From Chryseobacterium mulctrae (lineage in GTDB: Bacteria > Bacteroidota > Bacteroidia > Flavobacteriales > Weeksellaceae): a stretch of DNA of 64,000 bases. The notes beneath the pieces were generated by a model. That model had not been told where the DNA came from and searched no databases. It was given only the letters and a program-made list of their open reading frames with translations. The stretch is from contig NZ_VAJL01000001.1 in assembly GCF_006175945.1 (NCBI RefSeq), positions 186,001 through 250,000 of the forward strand, read 5' to 3'. Both the position numbers and the translations under genes were made by a program. Position 1 is the first letter of the stretch; each line of letters begins with the position of its first letter. Shown in pieces: positions 34,485 through 43,225 of this stretch.

Positions 34485-35051
34485 TTAGTGTTTTTCCGTT
34501 TCTAATAACTTACCTTCTTTATCATAATATTTCCATTCTCCTACCTGTTCCCCATTCACATAGTTTCCTATGCTTGTCAACTGTTCATTTTCATAATAAG
34601 CTTTCCATTCACCTATTTTTTCTCCGTTTTCATAGTTTCCAATTCCTGCTAATATTCCATTTTCGTGATATTCTTTCCATTCCCCTGTCTGTCTGCCTTT
34701 TTTAAAGTTTACTTTTCCTCTTAATTGTCCATTAGGCCAATAATAAGTCCAATAATCTTTTTGCTTTCCATCCTCAAATAATCCAATAATTGATAATTTT
34801 CCGTTTTTAAAATATTGTTTCCATTCTCCAATTTGTTTTCCGTTTTGATATTGACCAATCCGTTCCAATTTTCCATTTGGGTGATAAGCTTTTGCCTCTC
34901 CTGTTAATTTTCCATTCTTGTCATATTGAGCGACTTCCTTAATTTGACCAGTTGTATAAAATGTTTTTTTTTCAGTCTGTGCGTACGAAGAAGATAGAAG
35001 ACTCATTAAAAACAATAGAAAAAGTATGTATTTTATGGATAGGTTATTCAT
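34485..35051 (-). CDS. Secreted MORN-repeat protein
   Basis: The 188-residue protein has a signal peptide (MNNLSIKYILFLLFLMSLLSSSYAQ) and about six MORN-variant repeats of roughly 23 residues, each with a GEWKxY core (IGEWKQYFKNGKL, TGEWKEYHENGIL, IGEWKAYYENEQL, VGEWKYYDKEGKL). One repeat has drifted (KDYWTYYWPNGQL). It forms an elongated beta sheet and probably binds a surface partner. Such proteins are sometimes called toxin-antitoxin YwqK-like, without firm evidence. Copy R2 of the cassette leader precedes it, as R1 precedes the MORN-like gene at 2095. Confidence 0.8.
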   Translation of the reverse strand: MNNLSIKYILFLLFLMSLLSSSYAQTEKKTFYTTGQIKEVAQYDKNGKLTGEAKAYHPNGKLERIGQYQNGKQIGEWKQYFKNGKLSIIGLFEDGKQKDYWTYYWPNGQLRGKVNFKKGRQTGEWKEYHENGILAGIGNYENGEKIGEWKAYYENEQLTSIGNYVNGEQVGEWKYYDKEGKLLETEKH

Positions 35052-35084
35052 TTTTTTGCAATGTTATTTTTTATCTGTTGTTTT

Positions 35085-35210
35085 AGCATATCGCAAAACG
35101 TTTCAGAGCTTTGTGATGTGGCGGAAATCTAAGTATAAATGCTCTTTTCAATCAAAGAATTGCCGTTGAATTTAGCCGAAAAACGTCATATTACCAAGCC
35201 GATGTTGAAC
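35085..35210 (-). repeat. Cassette leader repeat, copy R2
   Basis: On the minus strand this holds TTCAACGGCAATTCTTTGATTGAA in two adjacent parts (TTCAACGGCAATTC and TTTGATTGAA), then ATTTATACTTAG, CCGCCACATCACAAAGC and ACGTTTTGCGATATGC, ending 34 bp before the MORN gene start. It is the best match to copy R1 at 1931-2090. Its distal end is cut by the IS91-family element at 35211. Confidence 0.65.
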
Positions 35211-35347
35211 TAAACCTTCGGTAGCTTTCCCAATCGCATAAATCAGTTACTTTGTAAAGTTAATTAAAAAATCAATAGAATGGCTACAAAAAAAAGAGTT
35301 TAGACGAGCTCAGAGAAAACAAAATCATCAATCAGGCAAAGCGCGAA

Positions 35348-36229
35348 GTGCCTGGTTTTACAGAACTTTTAAGCCGTTTTGAACGTACGGTTTCGGTGTT
35401 GGGACGCAGTCAGAGCACGTTCAATAATTACTCCAGACACGTCGCGGCGGTGTCGCTGCATTTCGGGAAAATCCCGACAGAATTGGATCCTGAGCAGATC
35501 CACGATTACCTTTTTTACCTTCAGAAAAAATCAAGATCACCCTCGCAATCGTATTTTAAACACACGGTTTACGGACTTCGGTTTCTGTTGAAATCGGAAG
35601 GTTTGAGCTACGATTATCTAAGTCTTCCGGAAATTAAAAAAGAGAAAAAACTGCCTGTTGTGCTCAGTAAACAGGAGGTTTGGCAGATGTTGTCATGCTG
35701 TAAACTTTTAAAACATAAAATCTTAATCGGGTTGCTTTACGGTTGCGGATTGCGCTGTCTGGAGGTCAGAAATCTCCGTTTATGCGATTTGGATTTTTAC
35801 CGAAAACAGCTGAAAGTGGTTCAGGGAAAAGGCAAAAAAGACCGCTATTTGCCTTTGTCGGAACATTTGATTCGGGGTTTGAAAAAATATATTGAAGCGG
35901 AAAAACCGGAAGATTTTCTCTTTGGAGAACCTCGAGCAAATCGTGCAGGTGGAGAATTCGATTCAAGATATTCGCAACGTGGCGTACAATGGGCGGTGAA
36001 ACAGGCTTCAAAAACGGCAAAAATATTGAAAGAAGTGAGTGTTCATACGCTTCGGCACAGTTTTGCGACGCATCTTTTGGAGGATGGGATGAACATTGTG
36101 AGCATCAAAAATCTCCTCGGCCACGAAAACATCGAAACGACCCTCGTTTACCTTCAAATCGCCCAACTTTCTACCCAAAAACTCTTCTCTCCACTGGATA
36201 CTTTGTTTGAGGAATGCAGAGCGAAGTAG
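35348..36229 (+). CDS. Tyrosine recombinase of the IS91-family element
   Basis: From GTG 35348 there are 293 residues: an N-terminal SAM-like domain (TFNNYSRHVAAVSLHFGKIP) and a catalytic domain. The latter has Arg in LYGCGLRCLEVRNL, Lys in VVQGKGKKDRYLPL, HTLRHSFATHLLEDG, LGHENIETTLVYL with the following His/Tyr positions, and the nucleophile Tyr in TTLVYLQIA. Codons upstream of 35348 still look coding (ELRENKIINQAKRE), but an ATG at 35280 is out of frame by one base at an A8 run. The true N-terminus is probably MATKKKSLDEL with one A lost. Confidence 0.8.
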   Translation: MPGFTELLSRFERTVSVLGRSQSTFNNYSRHVAAVSLHFGKIPTELDPEQIHDYLFYLQKKSRSPSQSYFKHTVYGLRFLLKSEGLSYDYLSLPEIKKEKKLPVVLSKQEVWQMLSCCKLLKHKILIGLLYGCGLRCLEVRNLRLCDLDFYRKQLKVVQGKGKKDRYLPLSEHLIRGLKKYIEAEKPEDFLFGEPRANRAGGEFDSRYSQRGVQWAVKQASKTAKILKEVSVHTLRHSFATHLLEDGMNIVSIKNLLGHENIETTLVYLQIAQLSTQKLFSPLDTLFEECRAK

Positions 36230-37506
36230 TTGGTTTTGAATTTGTTAAAAGCCAAAATTCAAGCTTTAAATTTAATGAAAATCAACGTTTAGAAATCTCA
36301 AAAATACAGTCTGCTCAACCTGAATCTCAACCTCGATACGAAGTCGCAGATGTGTTGAATATTTTAGGTTCAAAACTAGAAAATTTAGGATTAAATTCCT
36401 GGCAATTAAGAACTTTATTTGCGTTAAAAAAGTGCCGTACATCGGCTTTGGGCGGTCATATTGACGCTTGTGACGAATGCGGAAATATCAGCATCAGCTA
36501 CAACTCCTGCCGAAACCGGCACTGCCCGAAATGTCAGGGCAAAAACCGCGAAAAATGGATTGAAAACCGGGAAACCGAACTGCTTCCAGTGCCTTATTTT
36601 CACGTGGTTTTTACCGTTCCGGAAGTGCTGAACAAAACCGCACTTCATGCTCCGAAAATGTTGTATGATATTTTATTTGAATCGGCTTGGGAAACGCTGC
36701 AAACCTTTGGTGAAAATCGAGGTTTAAAAATGGGAATGATCGCTATTTTGCATACTTGGGGACAGAATCTGAGTCTGCATCCGCATTTGCACTGCATCGT
36801 TCCGGGTGGCGGCGTGGATGAAAACGGAGTTTGGAAAAACATCAGAAGCGACGGTAATTTTTTGTTTCCTGTAAAGGCTTTGAGCAAAGTTTTCAGGGCT
36901 AAATTTTGTGAGAAGCTGAAGGTTCGGTTATCATTAAAATGTAATAAAAATCAGACGGAAAATGATGAAAATCAATTTGAAAACCGAAAAAATGAAGCAG
37001 AAACTTATGAAAAACTCAGACAAAAACTTTGGGAAAAACCTTGGGTAGTTTTCGCTAAAAAACCCTTTGGCAGCCCGAAATCTGTGGTGGAATATTTGGG
37101 AAGATATACGCACAAAATCGCGATCAGCAACCAGAGAATCAGGAAAGTTGATGCGGAAAATGTAACGTTGGAGTACAAAGATTACCGCCAAAAAGGCATC
37201 AAAAAGCAGATGGTTTTGAGCCATGAGGAGTTTATCCGCCGTTTTGCGATGCATATTTTGCCGAAAAGATTTGTGAAAATCCGCCATTACGGTTTTCTCA
37301 GCAGCACATGGAAACGAATGAAGCTAAAAAATCTGCAACAGAATTTAGGCATTCAGCCCAAAGGAAAATTTCCACCCAAAACTTTTCAGCCGAAATGTAG
37401 TTGCTGCAAAGTTGGGAATTTGGTAACGATTGCAACGTTCGATTTGCGCGGTCCGCCCCTTTGGTTTTTGGAGATGAGCCAAAACTTTGAAAAGCCAAAA
37501 ATCTAG
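36214..37506 (+). CDS. IS91-family transposase
   Basis: The 430-residue protein has an N-terminal zinc-binding region (HIDACDECGNISISYNSC and RNRHCPKCQGKNREKW), followed by the HUH rolling-circle nuclease core. That core includes FHVVFTVPEVL, the metal site HTWGQNLSLHPHLHCIVPGG, and the tyrosine region VVEYLGRYTHKIAISNQRI. A C-terminal Cys cluster (KCSCCKVGNL) is present. It cuts and copies one strand in transposition. It overlaps the recombinase gene by 16 bp, so the pair is cotranslated; the frame is intact. Confidence 0.9.
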   Translation: MQSEVVGFEFVKSQNSSFKFNENQRLEISKIQSAQPESQPRYEVADVLNILGSKLENLGLNSWQLRTLFALKKCRTSALGGHIDACDECGNISISYNSCRNRHCPKCQGKNREKWIENRETELLPVPYFHVVFTVPEVLNKTALHAPKMLYDILFESAWETLQTFGENRGLKMGMIAILHTWGQNLSLHPHLHCIVPGGGVDENGVWKNIRSDGNFLFPVKALSKVFRAKFCEKLKVRLSLKCNKNQTENDENQFENRKNEAETYEKLRQKLWEKPWVVFAKKPFGSPKSVVEYLGRYTHKIAISNQRIRKVDAENVTLEYKDYRQKGIKKQMVLSHEEFIRRFAMHILPKRFVKIRHYGFLSSTWKRMKLKNLQQNLGIQPKGKFPPKTFQPKCSCCKVGNLVTIATFDLRGPPLWFLEMSQNFEKPKI

Positions 37507-37742
37507 CATTTTGGGTAAGGGTATTTATGCCTAAAAGTGAAGGAAAACACGATAAAACCAAGAAAAACCATCAAATTCACCCACAAAAAAAGAGACCTTT
37601 CTGAAAGTCTCCTGTATATCTTTAAAATCCTTCGTCGGTAAACCCATAATGCTGAAAAAAGCTCCCGAAGCTTCCGTTCAACAGGGTTTTCATTGTTCGT
37701 GCTTCGCACGCAACGAAAACTTAGCTATTGGCAGAAGTTTTT

Positions 37743-38417
37743 TCAATTACCTTTGGTAGGAACAGTATCTGTAGCATCAGATTTGGAACTATTTGCTAAA
37801 TAATTTAATACATCACGTTTAAAATTCTCTGTTATAAATATCTGTTGAATTGTATAATTAAAATAGTCATCAATTCCTTTGGAAAAATTTGTGATAAATT
37901 TTTGTTTGTGTTTTTTGTCAAATGAGTCAAAAATAAATGTCAATTTTGTTAAATTTTCGTCTGCTTTTTTAATTTTAATTTTCCATTTAAGTTTTCCGTT
38001 CTTAGAAAAAGACTCGTTAATAATTGGTTTTATTGGATGTTTAAGAGTCTCTGCATTATATTCTCCTTTGAATAGCATTAATATGTTAGTTTCAAAAGTT
38101 TTCTGTTTAAGTGTTTTCTGATATTTATCCAAATTCGTTAGGATTATAGTAGATTTATAGTTTTTGTTTTCTGTAAAATAAATTGTGATAATATTATTAT
38201 TTTGAGTTGTAGAATCTATTTTCGTTTCATTCAACGTATAATCGCTTAGATAATGATAATTAAAATCATTAAAATATCTTACAATTTTTTTTAGTGGTAA
38301 TTTTATTGTTTCTGTTTGATTGTTATTGATAATTTGCTGTCCGTACAAAAATGAACTTGAGAGAATCAATATAAAAGCTATTGATAATTTAAAAATAAAA
38401 TTTGAATTGTTTTTCAT
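37743..38417 (-). CDS. Hypothetical secreted protein, cassette-type gene
   Basis: ATG 38417 is chosen for its signal peptide (MKNNSNFIFKLSIAFILILS, cleavage after FLYGQ). The mature part, about 195 residues, is Lys/Asn-rich and strand-rich with no known domain; the end is polar (SSKSDATDTVPTKGN). Function unknown. It stands alone, with a strong palindrome 35 bp upstream and the IS91-family element 22 bp downstream, and belongs to the same patch of single genes as those at 33520-35051. Confidence 0.55.
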   Translation of the reverse strand: MKNNSNFIFKLSIAFILILSSSFLYGQQIINNNQTETIKLPLKKIVRYFNDFNYHYLSDYTLNETKIDSTTQNNNIITIYFTENKNYKSTIILTNLDKYQKTLKQKTFETNILMLFKGEYNAETLKHPIKPIINESFSKNGKLKWKIKIKKADENLTKLTFIFDSFDKKHKQKFITNFSKGIDDYFNYTIQQIFITENFKRDVLNYLANSSKSDATDTVPTKGN

Positions 38418-38451
38418 TTTTTTTTGCTGTTTAGATAAAATTTCCGCCAAC

Positions 38452-38482
38452 ACTTAGCTTAAAGCAATGCTTTAAGCTAAGT
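38452..38482. repeat. Perfect 15-bp palindrome
   Basis: ACTTAGCTTAAAGCA and its complement are separated by a single A. It lies between the cassette gene at 37743-38417 and carB, next to a TTTCCGCCAACA element like that in the cassette leader. It may be a junction element or terminator. Confidence 0.65.
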
Positions 38483-38548
38483 TATAATTTTTCTAAAGTA
38501 ACCAATTTTCAATGAATCAACAAATTATTTAATTTTTCTTAAACAAAA

Positions 38549-38581
38549 AAACCTAACAGGTTTTAAAAACCTGTTAGGTTT
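38549..38581. terminator. Palindromic terminator of carB (AACCT...AGGTT family)
   Basis: A perfect 15-bp stem AAACCTAACAGGTTT / AAACCTGTTAGGTTT with loop TAA lies 34 bp after the carB stop. It has the same design as the palindrome at 48391-48423. A-rich on its far side, giving a U-run for the minus strand. Confidence 0.7.
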
Positions 38582-38614
38582 GACGAAAAGTTTCGTTCAA
38601 ATTTTATTTAAAAA

Positions 38615-41600
38615 TTACATCGTTTCCATTTTGAAACTCATACTTTCGATAACTTTCAATATTGCTTCAACTGTATCCATCGATGTTAAACAAGGAACAC
38701 CGTTTTCCACACTCATTCTTCTGATTTGGAAACCGTCTCTTTCAGACTGTTTTCCTTTCGTCATAGTGTTGACAACGTATTGTACTTTTCCTTTTTGAAT
38801 CAAATCGATTAAGTTGACGCTTTCCTCTCCTATTTTGTAACCAATTTTGCAAGGAATCCCTTGTTCTCCGAAGAATTTAGCCGTTCCTTCAGTTGCCCAG
38901 ATTCTGAAACCAACTTCATGGAATCTTGCAGCTAAATCTGCCGCTTCCTGCTTGTGTTTATCAGCCACCGTGAATAAGATTGAACCATGCATCGGAACTT
39001 TTCTTCCTGCTGCAACCAATCCTTTGTAAAGCGCTTTTTCTAAAGTCGTGTCTTTCCCCATAACCTCTCCTGTAGACTTCATTTCTGGACCTAAAGAGAT
39101 ATCAACTTTAGTTAATTTTGAGAAAGAGAATACAGGAACTTTTACGAAAACACCTTCTTTATTCGGAACCAATCCGTTTTTGTAACCTAAATCAGTCAGT
39201 TTTTGACCTAAAATTGCTTTTGTAGCAAGATTTGCCATCGGAACTTCCGTAATTTTAGATAAGAAAGGAACCGTTCTAGATGAACGTGGATTCACTTCAA
39301 TTACATATACATTTCCTTCGAAAAGAACGTACTGAATATTCATTAAACCAATTACTTTCAGTCCTTTAGCTAATCTCTGTGTATAATCTACCAAAGTATC
39401 AACTTCGCTTTGTGAAATATTTTGTGGAGGATACACTGCAATCGAGTCTCCGGAGTGAACTCCTGCTCTTTCGATGTGTTCCATAATTCCAGGAATGATC
39501 ACCGTTTCACCGTCGCAGATCGCATCAACTTCAATTTCTTTTCCTACCATATATCTGTCTACCAAAACCGGATGTTCTGGACTTGCGTCTACCGCAAATT
39601 CCATATAATGAGCCAATTCTGCTTCTGTATAAACAATTTCCATTGCTCTACCTCCCAAAACGTAACTTGGACGAACCAAAACCGGATAACCGATTTCGTT
39701 GGCAATTTTTATCGCTTCTTCTTTTGATGTTGAAGTTTTTCCTAGAGGCTGAGGAATCCCCATTTCCTGAAGGGCTTTTTCAAATTTGTCTCTGTTTTCT
39801 GCTCTATCCAAATCTTCCAGAGAAGTTCCTAAAATCTGCACTCCATGAGAAGCTAATTTATCTGCAAGGTTGATTGCTGTCTGTCCTCCGAACTGTACGA
39901 CAACTCCTTTTGGTTTTTCAAGCTCGATGATGTTCATTACATCTTCTTCCGTTAAAGGTTCGAAGTATAATTTATCTGAAATAGAGAAGTCTGTAGAAAC
40001 CGTTTCTGGATTATTGTTGATGATAATCGCTTCGTAACCCATCTCTTTGATTGCCCAAACTGAGTGAACCGTAGCGTAATCGAACTCAACTCCCTGTCCG
40101 ATTCTGATCGGACCTGAACCTAAAACGATTATTTTTTCTTTGTCTGAAGCAACACTTTCGTTTTCTTCTTCATACGTTCCGTAGAAATATGGCGTTTCAG
40201 ATTCGAATTCTGCAGCACAAGTATCTACCATTTTAAATACCGGCATTATTCCGTTTTCTTTTCTGAAATTGAAGATTTCACGCTCTTTTACATCCCAAAG
40301 AACTGCGATATTTACATCGGCAAAACCTAGTTTTTTAGCTTCTAATAAAATGTCTTTATTGAATTTATTTTCAGCGATCACTTTTTCGAAATCAATCAAT
40401 TTCTTGATTTTCCAGATGAAAAATTTATCTATTTTGCTCCATTCTACGATTTGTTCCCAATCATATCCTCTTCTTAAAGCATCTCCGATGATGAACAATC
40501 TTTCGTCATCACACACTCTGATTCTTCTTTCGATTTCTTCTGCCGTTAAAGCTGCAGCCTGTTTAGTTTTTAAACCAATATGTTTAATTCCTGTTTCCAA
40601 AGAACGGATTGCTTTTTGTAAAGACTCTTCGAAATTTCTTCCGATGGCCATTACTTCACCCGTCGCTTTCATCTGCGTTGACAATCTTCTGTCCGCTGTT
40701 TCGAATTTATCGAATGGGAATCTTGGGAATTTAGTTACTACATAATCCAAAGCCGGCTCGAAACAAGCGTAAGTTTTTCCTGTAACCGGATTCATAATTT
40801 CATCTAAAGTTAATCCTACCGCAATTTTCGCAGCAATTTTCGCAATCGGATAACCTGTTGCTTTTGATGCTAAAGCTGATGAACGAGAAACTCTTGGATT
40901 CACCTCAATGATATAATATTCGAATGAATGTGGGTCTAAAGCCAACTGTACGTTACATCCACCTTCAATTCCTAATGCTCTGATAATTTTTAATGAAGCA
41001 TTTCTCAACAACTGATATTCTCTGTCTGAGAGTGTCTGAGAAGGCGCCACAACGATTGAATCACCTGTATGAACTCCAACCGGGTCGATATTTTCCATGT
41101 TACAAACTACAATCGCATTGTCGTTTGCGTCACGCATTACTTCGTATTCAATTTCTTTGAAACCTGCAATTGATTTTTCAATAAGACATTGTGTAACAGG
41201 ACTGTATTTCAATCCTAATTCTGCAATTTCTTTCAATTCTGCTTCAGTCGCAGCAATTCCACCACCTGTTCCACCCATCGTGAAAGCAGGACGAACAATT
41301 ACCGGATATCCAATTTCATTAGCAAAATTAATTGCTCCTTCCACCGTATTTACGATATCAGATTCAGGAACCGGTTCGTTCAATTCTCTCATCAATTCAC
41401 GGAACAAATCTCTGTCTTCCGCTCTGTTGATGGCCGAAAGCGTAGTTCCAAGAACTTCAACTTTACATTCCTCAAGAATTCCTGATTTTTCCAATTCTAC
41501 CGCCATATTCAAACCTGTTTGTCCACCAAGAGTCGGTAAAAGTGCATCCGGACGCTCTTTTCTGATGATGTGACTTACAAACTGAAGTGAAATCGGCTCG

Positions 41601-41797
41601 ATATATACCTTATCCGCGATTTCAACATCCGTCATAATCGTTGCAGGATTTGAGTTAATCAAAATTACCTTGTAGCCTTCTTCTCTCAAAGACAGACAAG
41701 CCTGCGTTCCTGCGTAATCAAATTCTGCAGCCTGACCAATGATGATAGGTCCTGAACCGATTACTAAAATTGTTTTTATATCTGTACGTTTTGCCAT
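38615..41797 (-). CDS. carB: Carbamoyl-phosphate synthase large subunit
   Basis: The 1060-residue protein has two homologous ATP-grasp halves. Each opens with a PreATP-grasp signature ([20 protein letters not shown] near residue 12; [18 protein letters not shown] near 560) and an ATP-grasp region with [20 protein letters not shown] or [17 protein letters not shown]. The C-terminal MGS-like regulatory domain ([12 protein letters not shown] onward) is present. It makes carbamoyl phosphate for both pyrimidines and arginine from bicarbonate, ATP and the ammonia supplied by CarA. It lies 165 bp after carA with a 7-bp repeat array just before its ATG. Confidence 0.97.
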   Translation of the reverse strand: MAKRTDIKTILVIGSGPIIIGQAAEFDYAGTQACLSLREEGYKVILINSNPATIMTDVEIADKVYIEPISLQFVSHIIRKERPDALLPTLGGQTGLNMAVELEKSGILEECKVEVLGTTLSAINRAEDRDLFRELMRELNEPVPESDIVNTVEGAINFANEIGYPVIVRPAFTMGGTGGGIAATEAELKEIAELGLKYSPVTQCLIEKSIAGFKEIEYEVMRDANDNAIVVCNMENIDPVGVHTGDSIVVAPSQTLSDREYQLLRNASLKIIRALGIEGGCNVQLALDPHSFEYYIIEVNPRVSRSSALASKATGYPIAKIAAKIAVGLTLDEIMNPVTGKTYACFEPALDYVVTKFPRFPFDKFETADRRLSTQMKATGEVMAIGRNFEESLQKAIRSLETGIKHIGLKTKQAAALTAEEIERRIRVCDDERLFIIGDALRRGYDWEQIVEWSKIDKFFIWKIKKLIDFEKVIAENKFNKDILLEAKKLGFADVNIAVLWDVKEREIFNFRKENGIMPVFKMVDTCAAEFESETPYFYGTYEEENESVASDKEKIIVLGSGPIRIGQGVEFDYATVHSVWAIKEMGYEAIIINNNPETVSTDFSISDKLYFEPLTEEDVMNIIELEKPKGVVVQFGGQTAINLADKLASHGVQILGTSLEDLDRAENRDKFEKALQEMGIPQPLGKTSTSKEEAIKIANEIGYPVLVRPSYVLGGRAMEIVYTEAELAHYMEFAVDASPEHPVLVDRYMVGKEIEVDAICDGETVIIPGIMEHIERAGVHSGDSIAVYPPQNISQSEVDTLVDYTQRLAKGLKVIGLMNIQYVLFEGNVYVIEVNPRSSRTVPFLSKITEVPMANLATKAILGQKLTDLGYKNGLVPNKEGVFVKVPVFSFSKLTKVDISLGPEMKSTGEVMGKDTTLEKALYKGLVAAGRKVPMHGSILFTVADKHKQEAADLAARFHEVGFRIWATEGTAKFFGEQGIPCKIGYKIGEESVNLIDLIQKGKVQYVVNTMTKGKQSERDGFQIRRMSVENGVPCLTSMDTVEAILKVIESMSFKMETM

Positions 41798-41802
41798 TTC
41801 TA

Positions 41803-41842
41803 AGTTAGATGTTAGATGCTAGAAGTTAGATGTTAGACTTTT
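41803..41842 (-). repeat. Heptameric repeat array upstream of carB
   Basis: On the minus strand, about five units of 7 bp (TCTAACA, TCTAACT, TCTAGCA, TCTAACA, TCTAACT) end a few bases before the carB ATG. A related array precedes carA. Confidence 0.65.
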
Positions 41843-41874
41843 AGCACTGTTTTTTATTTAGATTTAATTTACAC

Positions 41875-41950
41875 ATTGTCATTCCGAGGAATCGAGGAAT
41901 CTTTTATTATCCTAGATTCTTCACTACACTTCGCTTCGTTCTGAATGACA
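41875..41950. repeat. REP-like palindromic element
   Basis: The element is bounded by TTGTCATTCCGA and CTGAATGACAAA inverted ends with ATTCTTCACTACACTTCG inside. The same design occurs at 49606-49687. It lies between carA and carB, so it is transcribed in the operon. Confidence 0.65.
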
Positions 41951-41962
41951 AACTTAATGTTT

Positions 41963-43039
41963 TTACTTATTCTTAAAATCCTCCATCAACGTGATGAAAT
42001 CATCAAACAAGTAGTTTGCATCTTCAGGACCTGGACTTGCTTCCGGGTGATACTGAACTGAGAAGCAAGGGTGAATTTTGTGTTTCAGACCTTCGTTTGT
42101 TCTGTCGTTCAATGCGATGTGCGTTTCAATTAAATCTGTTTCTTTAAGACTTTCCTGGTCTACTGCATAACCGTGATTTTGGGAAGTAATTGCCACTTTG
42201 TTTTTCTCTAAATCTAAAACCGGGTGATTTCCTCCTCTGTGTCCGAATTTTAACTTGAAAGTTTTTGCTCCACAAGCCAAACCGATCAATTGGTGTCCTA
42301 AACAGATTCCGAAGATTGGAACTTTTCCTAATAATCCACGGATCATTTCTAAAGCTCCTTGATTATCTTCCGGGTCTCCAGGACCGTTTGATAGCATAAT
42401 TCCATCTGGATTCATCAATAAAATTTCCTCTGCAGTTGTATCATGTGAAACCACTGTGATGTCGCAATTTCTTTGAGACAACTCTCTGATAATTCCTAAT
42501 TTAGAACCAAAATCCACAAGTACTACTTTAAGTCCTCTTCCCGGGTTTGCATAAGGTGTTTTTGTAGAAACCTGCTCCACCTGATTGGTTGGAAAAGTCG
42601 TTCCTTTTAGCTCTGCAACTACTGTGCTTTCGTCTGCATCAGCGTTTACGATTTTTCCTTTCACAACTCCGTGGTTACGAAGAATTCTTGTCAGTCTTCT
42701 TGTATCGATTCCTGAAATTCCTGAAAGTTTTTTCTTTTTAAATAATTCATCTAAAGTAATCTGAGTACGGAAATTCGACGGCAAATCACAAAGTTCTTTT
42801 ACGATAAGACCTTTGATAGCCGGCTCTATACTCTCATAATCATCTCTATTAATCCCATAGTTTCCGATAAGCGGATAGGTCATACAAACAATCTGACCGC
42901 AGTAAGATGGGTCAGAAATAAGTTCTTGGTACCCTGTCATTCCGGTATTGAAAACCACTTCTCCTGCAGTTTCCAATTCTGCTCCGAAACCTTCTCCATG
43001 AAACACTTCACCGGACTCCAGTATTAATTTTTTCTTCAT
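41963..43039 (-). CDS. carA: Carbamoyl-phosphate synthase small subunit (glutaminase)
   Basis: The 358-residue protein has the CPSase small-chain N-terminal domain (LILESGEVFHGEGFG, then GEVVFNTGMTGYQELISDPS) and a class I glutamine amidotransferase. Catalytic Cys lies in FGICLGHQLIGLACG, with His and Glu in VQYHPEASPGPED. It releases ammonia from glutamine and channels it to CarB. Located between pyrB and carB in the same direction; 186 bp separates it from pyrB, including a CCCCTCC-aaa-GGAGGGG hairpin. A heptameric array precedes its start. Confidence 0.97.
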   Translation of the reverse strand: MKKKLILESGEVFHGEGFGAELETAGEVVFNTGMTGYQELISDPSYCGQIVCMTYPLIGNYGINRDDYESIEPAIKGLIVKELCDLPSNFRTQITLDELFKKKKLSGISGIDTRRLTRILRNHGVVKGKIVNADADESTVVAELKGTTFPTNQVEQVSTKTPYANPGRGLKVVLVDFGSKLGIIRELSQRNCDITVVSHDTTAEEILLMNPDGIMLSNGPGDPEDNQGALEMIRGLLGKVPIFGICLGHQLIGLACGAKTFKLKFGHRGGNHPVLDLEKNKVAITSQNHGYAVDQESLKETDLIETHIALNDRTNEGLKHKIHPCFSVQYHPEASPGPEDANYLFDDFITLMEDFKNK

Positions 43040-43042
43040 TTT

Positions 43043-43082
43043 TAAATTAGATATTAGATTTTAGAAATTAGAAGTTAGACTT
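43043..43082 (-). repeat. Heptameric repeat array upstream of carA
   Basis: On the minus strand, about five 7-bp units of the type NTCTAAN (GTCTAAC, TTCTAAT, TTCTAAA, ATCTAAT, ATCTAAT) end 5 bp before the carA ATG. It is more diverged than the carB array. Confidence 0.6.
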
Positions 43083-43163
43083 CTTCATTCTGTTATTTTA
43101 CTTCTTATTTTTTCTATTTTACTTTTTAAACCACCCCGTCAAAAATTCTTTGAATTTTCGCCA

Positions 43164-43180
43164 CCCCTCCAAAGGAGGGG
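43164..43180. repeat. GC-rich hairpin between pyrB and carA
   Basis: A perfect 7-bp CCCCTCC / GGAGGGG stem with loop AAA sits beside a second small stem (AAAATTC-TTT-GAATTTT, about 43141-43158). It lies inside the pyrB-carA spacer, so it may affect transcript processing. The sequence resembles an intergenic repeat family common in flavobacteria (from memory). Confidence 0.5.
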
Positions 43181-43225
43181 AGTTTGTGGGCGTTTATTTT
43201 TCTCGAAACTCGTATCCCGAATCTC

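Larger units (their letters stand above)
35211..37720 (+). mobile_element. IS91-family element with accessory tyrosine recombinase
   Basis: The element is about 2.5 kb with two overlapping genes. The left flank ends GAAC at 35210, one of the target tetranucleotides of IS91-type transposition. The right end carries an imperfect hairpin at 37686-37720 around a perfect CGTGC-ttc-GCACG stem (37698-37710), as expected near an IS91 terminus. No inverted end repeats or target duplication are seen, which is normal for this rolling-circle family. Exact ends are inferred. Confidence 0.65.

Noticed and set aside
36424..37287. Minus-strand frames opposite the IS91 transposase
   Set aside because: Shadow frames of a clear transposase gene.
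39422..41573. Several plus-strand frames of 96-158 codons inside carB
   Set aside because: They are shadows of the long, well-supported carB gene on the other strand.
41803..43082. CRISPR-like array
   Set aside because: The 7-bp units are contiguous with no spacers; no cas genes anywhere in the window.
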